From NCBI GenBank assembly GCA_023412475.1, contig JAEYNR010000089.1:1-64000 (forward strand): a stretch of 64,000 nucleotides of DNA, written 5' to 3'. The position numbers were made by a program, and so were the translations under genes. Below are positions 52,170 through 60,644 of this stretch, one piece after another; position 1 is the stretch's first letter, and each line of letters starts with the position of its first letter. This stretch comes from Fibrobacterota bacterium. Lineage in GTDB: Bacteria; Fibrobacterota; Chitinivibrionia; Chitinivibrionales; Chitinispirillaceae. The notes beneath the pieces are model-generated. The model did not search any database. It saw only the letters and a program-made list of their open reading frames with translations, and was not told the origin of the DNA.

Positions 52170-54539
52170 ATGATATTACGGTATTGGGCGATTTTTCTAT
52201 CACTCACTTTTCTCTGCGGGTTTTCCTGGGCTCAGCAACCTGATTCTATGGACAGAGAATATGGTCCTGCAGCTTATGCTCAAGAGTATGATCCTGATAC
52301 CGCCAAGCAGACTAGCGGGGTAAAGGTCCTTGATTCTCTGGCTATCGAGGGGCTCAGTACACATTCGCCTTCCATTGTAAAAAATGCTCTTGATATCAGA
52401 GTTGGAAAGCCTCTGAATATAAATGATCTTCAGGAATCAATACGCCGTGTCTACAATTTGAATCTTTTCCGTTCTGTGGACTTTTATGTGATATCTGAAA
52501 GTGATTCCACTGTAAATCTGAAATTGCAACTCGAAGAGTATCCGGTTTGTGAGAATGTGGAGTATGAAGGCAATAGAAAGCTGAAAAACAAGGATTTTGA
52601 AGAGAAGGTTACTCTTTTAAAGAAGGGGCAGATTATAACCGATGATGTTCTTTTTGATCTGAAGAGGAAAATAAAAGAACTATATATCGAAAAGGGGTAT
52701 AATCTGGCTGAAATAAATACTGAACTGGTGAAGTCCAGAATACCCGGAAATGCCTTTGTTAAAGTGAATATCAAGGAAGGGCCTAAAGTACGGGTAGTAA
52801 GTGTCATGTTTAAGGGAAATAAAGAGGTCAAAGAATCCAAGCTTGCCCGAAAATTTAAAACTAAGGAAAAACGCTGGTTCCGGGGTGCTGAATTTAACAA
52901 AGATCTCTATCGTGAGCATCTGGATACTCTCGTCTACTTCTACAATGACCTGGGATACCTGGACGCATCGATTGTGAAAGACAGCGTCTGGTATGGTGAT
53001 TCCAAAAGGGATATCTTTATAGAGATTACTGTTGATGAGGGTAAAAAATATTATACGGGCGATTTTTTCTTCAAAGGCAACCGTATCATTCCTACAGATT
53101 CCCTGAATTCAAAAATAACTTTGAAAAAAGACAAACCATTCAAGAAAAACCTCTATGAAATGACCAAATACATGGTCGAAAATACATTTCGTGAGGAAGG
53201 GTATTTGTGGGTTCGGGTAGATGAGAAGCGTCATTATCGTGGGGACACAATCGATGTTACCTTCAATATCAGCGAAGGACGACCGGCTATTGTGCGTAAG
53301 GTCGATGTCGTAGGTAACAATAAAACCCTTGAAAAGGTGGTACGCCGTGAAATCGACCTTTATCCAGGGAAAAAGTATAAACAATCACTGATGCTGCGCA
53401 GCAGACAAAAGATAATGGCTCTTAATTATTTCAGTGATGTAAAACCAGATCTGATTCCCAATGAAGATGGCACAATTGATCTTATTTTTGACATTACTGA
53501 AAAAGATAATATCGGTCAATTACAGGTCGGTGCTGCCTATAGCAGCGAGAGTTTTGTGGGTACTTTTTCCACCTCTATTCCAAATTTCAGAGGCAAGGGG
53601 CAGTTGCTGGACATCAACGTCGAATTTGGAAAAAGGTACCAGAATTTCAGACTTGGCTTTACTGAGCCGTGGGCATTCGATATACCACTGCTGCTTGCAG
53701 GACAGGCTTTTTATACTATGCACGAGTATTATAAAGGAGAGACTAATAAAAGTGTGGGATTTAGACTTACTGCCGGACGCTCGAGACTGAAGTGGCCAGA
53801 CAATAATTTTAAATTCCAGGGTTCCTATCAGTTCAGCTTTGAAAAAAGTAGCATCCCCTCTGTAAGCAGACCACTGTACAATCTTGAGGTGCTTGAAGAG
53901 GGTTATCTCAACCTAATATCCTTTAACGTTTCCAGGTACGATCTGGATTTACCTCTTTTCCCCACAAAGGGTGACAGACTTTCTATCGAGCCTCAGATTG
54001 CGTGGGGACCTGGTGATAAATATTTTCGATTTTTCAAAGGAAAACTTAAATACGAACATTATTTTCCTCTGGCTGGAAAGTTGGTATTGGGAAGCCGTAC
54101 GAATTTTGGGCTTATTACCGGACTGGGCCAGGATATAAGAATCGGACGTGCTGAGTTGTTTAATCTTGGTGGAGTTCTCACCGGAGATGGCGATTTGCGG
54201 GGATATCCTGAATATGAGTTTGGTGGCTGGTATGGAGACGATGTTGAAAGTGGCTTGACTCTTTTTACTACGTCTCTGGAGTTACGTTACCCTCTGCTTG
54301 ATCAGCAGCTTTATCTGGGAGTCTTTGCTGATGCAGGGAATACCTGGAGCGGCTTATCAAAAATTAATTTCGGGGATCTGTATAAATCGGTTGGATTTGG
54401 CATTCGTCTGAATGTTCCGATGTTGGGGATCATGGGTTTTGATTTCGGTTATGGTTTGGATGATCCTAATAAGAACAACCGTTTTGAGAAGAAACCAAAT
54501 GGATGGGAAGTACATTTCTTAATGAATAGAGGTTTTTAA
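52170..54539 (+). CDS. bamA: Outer membrane protein assembly factor BamA
   Basis: A 789-aa Omp85 protein. A signal peptide ends near residue 22 (GFSWA), five POTRA domains follow (for example VLDSLAIEGLSTHSPSIV; IVRKVDVVGNNKTLEKVVRR), then a beta-barrel. The loop-6 motif appears as GDLRGYPEYE in place of VRGF. The chain ends in Phe, as barrel proteins do. The ATG at 52170 has GAGG with 5-base spacing. It inserts beta-barrel proteins into the outer membrane and leads an ompH-lpxD-lpxC/fabZ-lpxA operon. Confidence 0.94.
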   Translation: MILRYWAIFLSLTFLCGFSWAQQPDSMDREYGPAAYAQEYDPDTAKQTSGVKVLDSLAIEGLSTHSPSIVKNALDIRVGKPLNINDLQESIRRVYNLNLFRSVDFYVISESDSTVNLKLQLEEYPVCENVEYEGNRKLKNKDFEEKVTLLKKGQIITDDVLFDLKRKIKELYIEKGYNLAEINTELVKSRIPGNAFVKVNIKEGPKVRVVSVMFKGNKEVKESKLARKFKTKEKRWFRGAEFNKDLYREHLDTLVYFYNDLGYLDASIVKDSVWYGDSKRDIFIEITVDEGKKYYTGDFFFKGNRIIPTDSLNSKITLKKDKPFKKNLYEMTKYMVENTFREEGYLWVRVDEKRHYRGDTIDVTFNISEGRPAIVRKVDVVGNNKTLEKVVRREIDLYPGKKYKQSLMLRSRQKIMALNYFSDVKPDLIPNEDGTIDLIFDITEKDNIGQLQVGAAYSSESFVGTFSTSIPNFRGKGQLLDINVEFGKRYQNFRLGFTEPWAFDIPLLLAGQAFYTMHEYYKGETNKSVGFRLTAGRSRLKWPDNNFKFQGSYQFSFEKSSIPSVSRPLYNLEVLEEGYLNLISFNVSRYDLDLPLFPTKGDRLSIEPQIAWGPGDKYFRFFKGKLKYEHYFPLAGKLVLGSRTNFGLITGLGQDIRIGRAELFNLGGVLTGDGDLRGYPEYEFGGWYGDDVESGLTLFTTSLELRYPLLDQQLYLGVFADAGNTWSGLSKINFGDLYKSVGFGIRLNVPMLGIMGFDFGYGLDDPNKNNRFEKKPNGWEVHFLMNRGF

Positions 54540-54609
54540 GAGTTTCTAATTCTTGAGCAGGATGCGCTGCTGCCCGGGGGTGGAAATGCTTAAGAAAAAG
54601 GAGGATTAT

Positions 54610-55128
54610 ATGCGCAAAGGTTTTATCGTTGGTGTTATGGCTCTCTGTGTGAGTGTAGCTGCATTGCATGCTGAGATGAAAGTTGGATATATAAATTCTG
54701 AGGAGATCTTTACCCAATACGAAGGTACAAAATTGGCTCAGGACAAATTCAACAAAGAGGTCGCCAAATGGGAGCAGGATGCATCCAAAAAACAAAAAGA
54801 GTTGAAGGATCTCAAAGAGCAGCTTGATAAGCAAAGTCTTCTTCTGAGTGCTGAGCGTAAAAAAGAACTTGAAGATTCTCTGAATACCAAAATGGTAGCT
54901 TATCAGGAATTCCTTCAGCAGAAATTTGGACAGAAAGGTGAAGCTCTTGTTAAAAATGAAGAGCTGACAAAACCGATTCTGGAAAAAATTCAAAAAATAT
55001 TAGATAAAATTGCAGCTGACGAGAATTATGATTTTATATTTGATGCTCGGGCTGGTGGGATGGTTCATGCCAAGCCTGCTTACAATTTGAATAAACGGGT
55101 ATTGGACCTCCTAAATAAGGAGAAATAA
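54610..55128 (+). CDS. skp: Periplasmic chaperone OmpH/Skp
   Basis: A 172-aa Skp-family chaperone with a signal peptide ending ...ALHA, a mature start EMKVGYINSEEIF and a long Lys/Glu coiled coil (KQKELKDLKEQLDKQSLLLS). It holds unfolded outer-membrane proteins for BamA. The ATG has AAGGAGG five to six bases upstream. The frame is open further upstream, but that part is not family-like. Confidence 0.92.
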   Translation: MRKGFIVGVMALCVSVAALHAEMKVGYINSEEIFTQYEGTKLAQDKFNKEVAKWEQDASKKQKELKDLKEQLDKQSLLLSAERKKELEDSLNTKMVAYQEFLQQKFGQKGEALVKNEELTKPILEKIQKILDKIAADENYDFIFDARAGGMVHAKPAYNLNKRVLDLLNKEK

Positions 55129-55130
55129 TC

Positions 55131-56171
55131 TTGCTTAAGCTCTCGGTTGTGGCTAAGGCTATAGATGCGGTAGTTCCGGAGGGAACTGCCGATTTTACTA
55201 TCAGCGGAATCAATAGTCCACAAAACGCTTCTGAATCTGAACTGGTTTTCCTCTCCAGCCCTAAGTATCTTTCGCAGGTAGAAAAATGCAGCTCCAGATT
55301 TGTAATCGTTAAAAAGGGGCTCTCTGTTCCTGAGAAAATATGTCTGCAAGTAGATGACCCATACCTGGGGTATGCTAAAGTAGCACAGCTTTTCGAGGAT
55401 GTATCTTCGCTTTTTGGTGAGAGTGTATCTGAGAGCAGTATTATCGATTCGACTGCTCAAATTGATCCTTCCACAACTGTTGGACCTGGTACTATTATTG
55501 GGCCCAATGTCATAATAGGGCCCCGATGCCGAATCGCTGCCGGATGTATTATCGAAAAGGATACGGTAATCGGTTCTGATTGCCGTATCGACTCGGGTGT
55601 AATTATTCGATGGGGCACCAGAATCGATAACAGGGTAATATTGCAGTCTGGCGCGGTTATCGGAAGCGATGGCTTTGGAAATGCTATGGAGGGACCGCGT
55701 TTTGTAAGAATTCCCTGTTTTGGAAATGTAGTCATAGAAGATGATGCAGATATAGGTGCTAACACCACAATCGACAGAGGTAATTTTGAGCCCACCATTA
55801 TTGGTAAAGGTGTAAAAATCGATAACCTGGTCCATATTGCACATAATGTCACTGTGGGTGAGAACACTGCCATGGCGGCTCAGGTGGGGATATCTGGAAG
55901 CACAAAGATCGGTAAGCAGGTGATTCTGGCTGGACAGGTCGGAATGGTTGGCCATATTGAGATAGGGGATGGTACTTTTATCGGTGCCAAGGCTGGTGTT
56001 TCTAAGGGAACGGCCCCTGGAGCAAAGATAACCGGCTATCCTGCCAGAGATCTTATGACTATGCGAAGAATCGAAGCCGCGCAGGCATCTTTGCCTGAGT
56101 TGCTTAAGGAAATTAAAAAACTCAAAAAAGAGATCGAAGATTTAAAAAATTCGGTTATTACTAATTCATAG
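55131..56171 (+). CDS. lpxD: UDP-3-O-acylglucosamine N-acyltransferase
   Basis: A 346-aa LpxD, the third step of lipid A synthesis. An N-terminal uridine-binding domain (ESELVFLSSPKYLSQVE) is followed by hexapeptide repeats of a left-handed beta-helix and the catalytic H238 in NLVHIAHNV. A C-terminal helical tail (LPELLKEIKKLKKEIEDL) is coiled-coil-like. It starts with TTG after AAGGAG at 8-base spacing, 2 bases after skp ends. Confidence 0.95.
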   Translation: MLKLSVVAKAIDAVVPEGTADFTISGINSPQNASESELVFLSSPKYLSQVEKCSSRFVIVKKGLSVPEKICLQVDDPYLGYAKVAQLFEDVSSLFGESVSESSIIDSTAQIDPSTTVGPGTIIGPNVIIGPRCRIAAGCIIEKDTVIGSDCRIDSGVIIRWGTRIDNRVILQSGAVIGSDGFGNAMEGPRFVRIPCFGNVVIEDDADIGANTTIDRGNFEPTIIGKGVKIDNLVHIAHNVTVGENTAMAAQVGISGSTKIGKQVILAGQVGMVGHIEIGDGTFIGAKAGVSKGTAPGAKITGYPARDLMTMRRIEAAQASLPELLKEIKKLKKEIEDLKNSVITNS

Positions 56172-56201
56172 GTTTTGTTCAGAAAGGATTTCTTAAGCAC
56201 T

Positions 56202-57557
56202 ATGGCCTTGCAGCAGACAATCGGCAAAAGTGTTTCTATTACTGGTGTTGGACTTCATACCGGTGCTCTTGCTAAAGTTACATTTAATCCGGCTCCCGAA
56301 AATTATGGAATCCGTTTTGTAAGAGTTGATCTGGAAAATAAACCGGAAATAATTGCAGATATAGATAATGTAGTTGATCTGGCCAGGGGAACTGCCATTG
56401 GAATGGACAGTATAAGGGTCTACTCTGTCGAGCATGTCATGGCCTGTTTTGCCGGTATGAAAATTGACAACTGCCGGGTTGAAGTGGATGCTCAGGAGAT
56501 CCCATTAATGGATGGCTCTTCACTGCCGTATGTGAAACTGGTAAAAGAGGCCGGAATCGTAGAGCAGCAGGCTGAACGTGAATATATCACTATCGATGAA
56601 CCGGCAATCTTTGTTAAAGGTGATGTGGCTCTGGCCGCTTTCCCATTGGATCATTTCAGGCTTACCCTGGAAATAGATTATAACTACCCAAAAATGGGAG
56701 CTCAATATACTACTCTTTTCTCTCTGGATGATTTCGAAAAAGATTTTGCTCCTGCACGTACATTCTGTTTTCTCTCGGAGATTGAAAAACTAAGAGAACA
56801 GGGCCTGATTAAGGGTGGCTCTCTGGATAGTGCACTGGTGGTTCAGGATGTAGATTTAACAAAAGATCACATAGATTACATCAGAAGACTTTTTTCATGG
56901 CAAGGACCCATTGAGTCGGGGGGAAATGGCTTTCTCAACACTACAGAGTTGAGGTTCTGGAATGAACCATGCCGTCACAAGGCACTGGACCTCATTGGTG
57001 ATCTTTATCTTCTGGGTAAACCGATTAAGGCACACATCATAGGTGCCAGAACAGGTCACGCTGCAAATATTGCTGTAGCAAAAGACATCCGTGAGGCTTT
57101 AAATAAAAAAGAAAAAACTAATACCAGCATTGAGATGACCTATGATGACATTCTCAATACAATTCCTCATCGCCACCCTTTCCTCTTTGTGGATAAAGTT
57201 CTGGAAATTGTTCCAAGGGAAAAAATCGTTGCACAGAAAAATGTCTCCTTTAACGATAATTTCTTTGAGGGGCATTTTCCTGGAAATCCGGTAATGCCTG
57301 GGGTGCTGCAGATTGAGGCTTTGGCTCAGGCTGCTACCATTATGGGATTATTTGGAAGCGGATCGGCTGAGAAAAAGGTGCTGTTTCTTGGTATTGATAG
57401 TGCTCGTTTCAGAGGTGTTGTGCGTCCGGGTGACACTTTACGTCTGGAAGTCAAAATGATCACTTTTCGCCGGGGTACTGGTAAATTTCAGGGGAAGGCA
57501 TATGTGGGTGATAAACTGGTTTGCGAAGCTGATATGCTGGCGATGCTGGGAAGTTAA
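56202..57557 (+). CDS. lpxC/fabZ: Bifunctional LpxC deacetylase / FabZ dehydratase
   Basis: A 451-aa fusion. Residues 1-300 are LpxC, the committed lipid A step, with zinc ligands H78 (YSVEHVMA), H259 and D263 (HKALDLIGD) and the base H286 (RTGHAAN). Residues ~310-451 are FabZ, with the hot-dog helix and active site IPHRHPFLFVDKV and GHFPGNPVMPGVLQIEALAQ. Fused LpxC-FabZ is known from Bacteroidetes and related FCB lineages. It couples hydroxyacyl-ACP supply for fatty acid synthesis to lipid A. An in-frame TTG at 56175 is less likely than the ATG. Confidence 0.94.
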   Translation: MALQQTIGKSVSITGVGLHTGALAKVTFNPAPENYGIRFVRVDLENKPEIIADIDNVVDLARGTAIGMDSIRVYSVEHVMACFAGMKIDNCRVEVDAQEIPLMDGSSLPYVKLVKEAGIVEQQAEREYITIDEPAIFVKGDVALAAFPLDHFRLTLEIDYNYPKMGAQYTTLFSLDDFEKDFAPARTFCFLSEIEKLREQGLIKGGSLDSALVVQDVDLTKDHIDYIRRLFSWQGPIESGGNGFLNTTELRFWNEPCRHKALDLIGDLYLLGKPIKAHIIGARTGHAANIAVAKDIREALNKKEKTNTSIEMTYDDILNTIPHRHPFLFVDKVLEIVPREKIVAQKNVSFNDNFFEGHFPGNPVMPGVLQIEALAQAATIMGLFGSGSAEKKVLFLGIDSARFRGVVRPGDTLRLEVKMITFRRGTGKFQGKAYVGDKLVCEADMLAMLGS

Positions 57558-57572
57558 AGATAGAGGATTATT

Positions 57573-58379
57573 ATGTCTAATAATATTCACCCCACGGCCG
57601 TTATCGATCCTGGAGCTGTTTTGGGAACCGGTATCACTGTCGGTCCCTATACCGTTATTGAAGATGATGTAGAAATCGGGGATGGTTGTACAATCGGGCC
57701 ACATGTCCAGATTGCAGAGGGTACAAGAATAGGTGAAAAAACACAGATCTTCAAAGGTGCTGCTATCGGTCTGGTCCCTCAGGATAAAAAGTTTTCTGGT
57801 GAAAAAACATATACCTTTATCGGGAAAAATGGCTTTATTCGTGAATTTGTGACTATTAACCGGGGCACAATCGATCGGGGTGAAACCCGAATAGGCGACA
57901 ATAGCTGGATAATGGCCTATTGTCATATCGCACACGACTGTGTTCTGGGAAACGATGTCACTATCTCCAACAGTCTGGCAATGGCAGGGCATGTAGAGGT
58001 CGGAAATTATGTGACTATCGGCGGTATCGTCCCGGTACATCAGTTCACCCGAATAGGTGATTACGCCTTTATCGGCGCTGTTTCCCGACCCTTTATGGAT
58101 GTAGTTCCTTATGCTATATGCAGTGGGGAAGGTGAGACGCGAATTGTTGGAATAAACAAGGTGGGACTGGAACGTCACGGGTTTTCTGTTGAGAGGCGTC
58201 AGAATATAAAACGGGCATTCAAAATTCTTTTCAGAGAAAATCTTACCTTAAATAAAGCCATCGACAAGCTTTCTCTTACTTTCCCGGGTGATAAGGATAT
58301 AGAGGTTCTGTCAAATTTTGTAAAAGGAAGCTCACGGGGTTTGATGAGAATGAAGGATTCTGAGTCCGATTATACCTAA
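57573..58379 (+). CDS. lpxA: UDP-N-acetylglucosamine acyltransferase
   Basis: A 268-aa trimeric beta-helix enzyme, first in lipid A synthesis. Hexapeptide repeats fill the first ~180 residues, with the catalytic H121 in YCHIAHDC. NGFIREFVTINRGT and GLERHGFS are LpxA markers. The C-terminal helical domain is complete. It ends the operon, and no lpxB follows. Confidence 0.95.
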   Translation: MSNNIHPTAVIDPGAVLGTGITVGPYTVIEDDVEIGDGCTIGPHVQIAEGTRIGEKTQIFKGAAIGLVPQDKKFSGEKTYTFIGKNGFIREFVTINRGTIDRGETRIGDNSWIMAYCHIAHDCVLGNDVTISNSLAMAGHVEVGNYVTIGGIVPVHQFTRIGDYAFIGAVSRPFMDVVPYAICSGEGETRIVGINKVGLERHGFSVERRQNIKRAFKILFRENLTLNKAIDKLSLTFPGDKDIEVLSNFVKGSSRGLMRMKDSESDYT

Positions 58380-58476
58380 ATTTCCGCAGTAGATTGGTGC
58401 GGATAAACACAATCTATTGCGCAAATATCCAGACCAAAAGCTAACCACGCTGCAGACTGTTTGCTTTTTAAGCCTG

Positions 58477-58644
58477 AGAATAAACTGACAAATTGCATGC
58501 TAACCATCTTCTAACCTTAGAGTAAGCTGACAATTTGCATACTACCCACCTTCCAAACTGAGAGTAAGCTGGCAAATTGCATGCTATCCATCTTCCAAAC
58601 TGAGAGTGAGCTGACAGGTTGCAGGATAACCCCCAGACTGCCTG
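58477..58644. repeat. Four tandem 42-bp repeats
   Basis: Units begin at 58477, 58519, 58561 and 58603, exactly 42 bases apart. The core is AGAGTAAGCTGACAAATTGC followed by ATGCTANCCATCTTCCAAACTG. Units 2 and 3 are nearly identical and units 1 and 4 are more diverged. There are no spacers. The period is 14 codons, and the minus strand is open through all units with a 14-residue repeat (QFGRWIACNLPAYS). Confidence 0.9.
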
Positions 58645-58649
58645 ATGAT

Positions 58650-58880
58650 TACCATACAAGAAGTTAGCTCCCTTCCAGGCAGCCAGGTAGATACCAAATT
58701 ATTTATTGACTTAATGTTTATGAGGCCGATAGGGTTTGAATATAATATTGACTGGCCATGAATCTGTTCTATGGGTATCATGCAAGAGTTTAGCCCCCCT
58801 TCAAGCTTCTCAATGCATACCAAATATTTTGATAGCCAACCTTTCATCAGCCCGACAGGCATTAAATATTTCCTGACCTT
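58650..58880. repeat. Diverged ~126-bp direct duplication beside the 42-bp array
   Basis: TACCATACAAGAAGTTAGC at 58650 and TATCATGCAAGAGTTTAGC at 58776 start two copies offset by 126 bases, three times 42. Matching continues through ATACCAAAT and ...CCGATAGGG / CCCGACAGGC. The copies are clearly older and more diverged than the 42-bp array, whose CTTCCA...CAAATT pattern is still recognisable in them. Confidence 0.55.
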
Positions 58881-59105
58881 ACTCTTGGGGGGAAAGTACT
58901 TATCATACAGATTTATTGTTAATTTGCAGATAGCAATATGACAAAACAGGGATGTTATAGTTTGGAGGCTGCATCAACATCTTACGGTTATCCATCGCCA
59001 CCTACAGCGGTTTTTAGGATTATCCATTAAAGAAACTCGGCTGAGTTGTTCGGTCTGCCCGAAAAGGTAGGGTTGGCAACTGTTTTTTTGATTAGGGAAA
59101 TGGTC

Positions 59106-60263
59106 TCAGGGCAAAACCCATCTGGCCAGCGGATCAATTTTGGGAGAGTTACCGCTTTCCCATGGAATTGAAACACCGCTTATGTAAGCATCTGATGTAA
59201 TTCCAAGGGCTAGAGGTATCCTCATATCTGAAGGAATTCCCAGAGCCTCGATACTAAGGACTGGTATTGGAGAAAAGTAGGTTTTCAGGTATTCCATAAG
59301 AGTAAGGTTATTAACTGCGCCTCCAGAAACATAGATAGAGTTGGGTGCTATCTTGAGTTTATATTCTCTTCGGAAAAAATCATATGCTGAACGTGCAGAA
59401 AGGGCCGTGATAGTGGCAACCTGATCTGCGTCAGGAAGGGATTTAAGGGAAGGGAACAGAAGCAGATCATCGAATTGATTTAACAGGGCATTTTTTGGTG
59501 CTGGTTTAAGAAACCATTCGGTAGAAGCCAGTTTGTTGAGGCAGTCTCCTTCTACTTTGCCTTCTGCTGCAAAACAGCCATCTCTGTCGAACCCATCTTT
59601 TGTATTAAGGTTTTCTTTTATGAATTTATTCTGAAGACAGCTTCCCGGGCCACAGTCCGAATCTACAAGCACGGTGGAGGTTGTTACATCGATAATGGTC
59701 ATTTTGCAGATTGCCCCGATATTAAGAAACACAGAAATTCCGGTGCTTCGGGAGGCGATGATCTGGTTTCCTGGATTTGTGGGCAGAGTACCATTGCCGC
59801 CAGCCAGAATATTATGACGGACAAAGTCGGTAAGTACTGGAACATTGAACATGCTGGCCACGTATTGGGCATCACCCAGAGAGAAGTCCCAATGAGATTG
59901 TTGTTGACTCTCTTCAATGGAGCCTCTCCATATTACTGGTTTATTGAGTATGATGTAATGTGGTGAGCGTAATGCAGTCGGCAGCCCCTTCAATGCTGTT
60001 TTAGCAGATTCAGTCAGAAGAGTGGAGACTTTATAATCGAGCCATGAGAGGTCGCTAAGTTTGAAAGACCCATCTTGTTTAGCACAAAATTCAATAAAAT
60101 CAGAGACTTTTTGCGGATAAGGTGAGAAGGAGGAGGCCAGTATATCCCAGTTCCCATTGAATTTGAGGTAGAGGCATTGAATTCCGCTTTGAACTCCACC
60201 CCCGGAAATGATAAGAACTCTTCTTTTTTTAACCTTTTTAAGTTTAGAGAGTGGGTTCATCAT
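59106..60263 (-). CDS. anmK: Divergent anhydro-N-acetylmuramic acid kinase-like protein
   Basis: A 385-aa ASKHA-fold protein of AnmK length and layout. LGDAQYVASMFNVPVLTDFV, FLNIGAICKMTII, DCGPGSCLQNKFI and IYVSGGAVNNLTLMEYL map to AnmK signatures. Key motifs differ. The N-terminal MSGTSLDG becomes ISGGGVQSGIQ, DFRxxD becomes DFVRHN, and GGQGAPLVP becomes GGNGTLPTNP. AnmK recycles 1,6-anhydro-MurNAc from peptidoglycan. With these changes activity or substrate may differ, so the symbol denotes family, not proven function. Confidence 0.7.
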   Translation of the reverse strand: MMNPLSKLKKVKKRRVLIISGGGVQSGIQCLYLKFNGNWDILASSFSPYPQKVSDFIEFCAKQDGSFKLSDLSWLDYKVSTLLTESAKTALKGLPTALRSPHYIILNKPVIWRGSIEESQQQSHWDFSLGDAQYVASMFNVPVLTDFVRHNILAGGNGTLPTNPGNQIIASRSTGISVFLNIGAICKMTIIDVTTSTVLVDSDCGPGSCLQNKFIKENLNTKDGFDRDGCFAAEGKVEGDCLNKLASTEWFLKPAPKNALLNQFDDLLLFPSLKSLPDADQVATITALSARSAYDFFRREYKLKIAPNSIYVSGGAVNNLTLMEYLKTYFSPIPVLSIEALGIPSDMRIPLALGITSDAYISGVSIPWESGNSPKIDPLARWVLP

Positions 60264-60316
60264 GAAAGCTTGGAAAAAGGTGATGAAAATTCTGTTAGAG
60301 AAGAGAAATATAAATA

Positions 60317-60332
60317 GTAACTACTCAGCTCT
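60317..60332. repeat. CTACTCAG-core dispersed repeat copy
   Basis: GTAACTACTCAGCTCT followed by GTGAGACAAA aligns with GTAGCTACTCAGCTCTTGAAACAAA at 33516-33540, and its reverse complement shares CTGAGTAGTTAC with 33603-33614. Confidence 0.55.
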
Positions 60333-60414
60333 GTGAGACAAAAATTTTGTTGGAAATATCCAACTTGGAAACAGCTTGAATTAATCAAAAAAAAAAGCTA
60401 TTTGAAACGCTCCT

Positions 60415-60444
60415 GTTCCCTAATCCCCCTTATTAAGGGGGCGC
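60415..60444. repeat. Palindromic repeat with CCCCCTT/AAGGGGG stem
   Basis: A 7-bp GC-rich stem with a 3-base loop, embedded in TTCCCTAAT...GCGCT, which it shares with the palindrome at 17056-17091. Confidence 0.55.
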
Positions 60445-60600
60445 TTTCCAGCAGTGGATTTCATTTCCCAGTGCCTAAGTCGGACAATTTTTAGAAAAAT
60501 TACCGGAAAGTAATAGCTAGTAGTAACTATAAATCTGCAAACATGGTATGTATTAATTTTTGCTTTTGAAAGCGGTTTGGAGAGGGAGTAAGAAAAGATA

Positions 60601-60630
60601 GTCCTGTTTAAAAGAAGCAAAAAACAGGAC
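60601..60630 (-). terminator. Rho-independent terminator of the sigma factor gene
   Basis: On the minus strand GTCCTGTTT and AAACAGGAC form a 9-bp stem with a 12-base T-rich loop, followed by TATCTTTTCTT. It lies 15 bases past the sigma factor stop codon. Confidence 0.75.
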
Positions 60631-60644
60631 CATTAAAGGCAGCT

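Larger units (their letters stand above)
58380..59105. other. Non-coding region with 42-bp tandem repeat array
   Basis: 726 bases between lpxA and the convergent AnmK-like gene. The first 100 bases contain a weak stem TCCGCA-9nt-TGCGGA (58384-58404). The middle holds the repeat array described separately. The last ~200 bases show nothing recognisable. Minus-strand open frames cross the repeats but differ in frame from each other. Confidence 0.6.
60264..60600. other. Intergenic region with dispersed repeats, AnmK-like / rpoD
   Basis: This gap contains GTAACTACTCAGCTCT (60317-60332), matching the elements at 33516 and 33603. It also contains a TATTTGAAACGCTCCTGTTCC block (60399-60419), like 33395-33417, and the palindrome CCCCCTT-ATT-AAGGGGG (60425-60441). 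No gene is evident. Confidence 0.55.

Noticed and set aside
58477..58644. Possible CRISPR array
   Set aside because: The 42-bp units are directly adjacent with no spacers, the copies vary, and no cas genes are present.
58468..58862. Minus-strand repeat protein across the 42-bp array
   Set aside because: Two open frames cover the area but in different phases, with no good start signals. Kept as a finding about repeats rather than as a gene.
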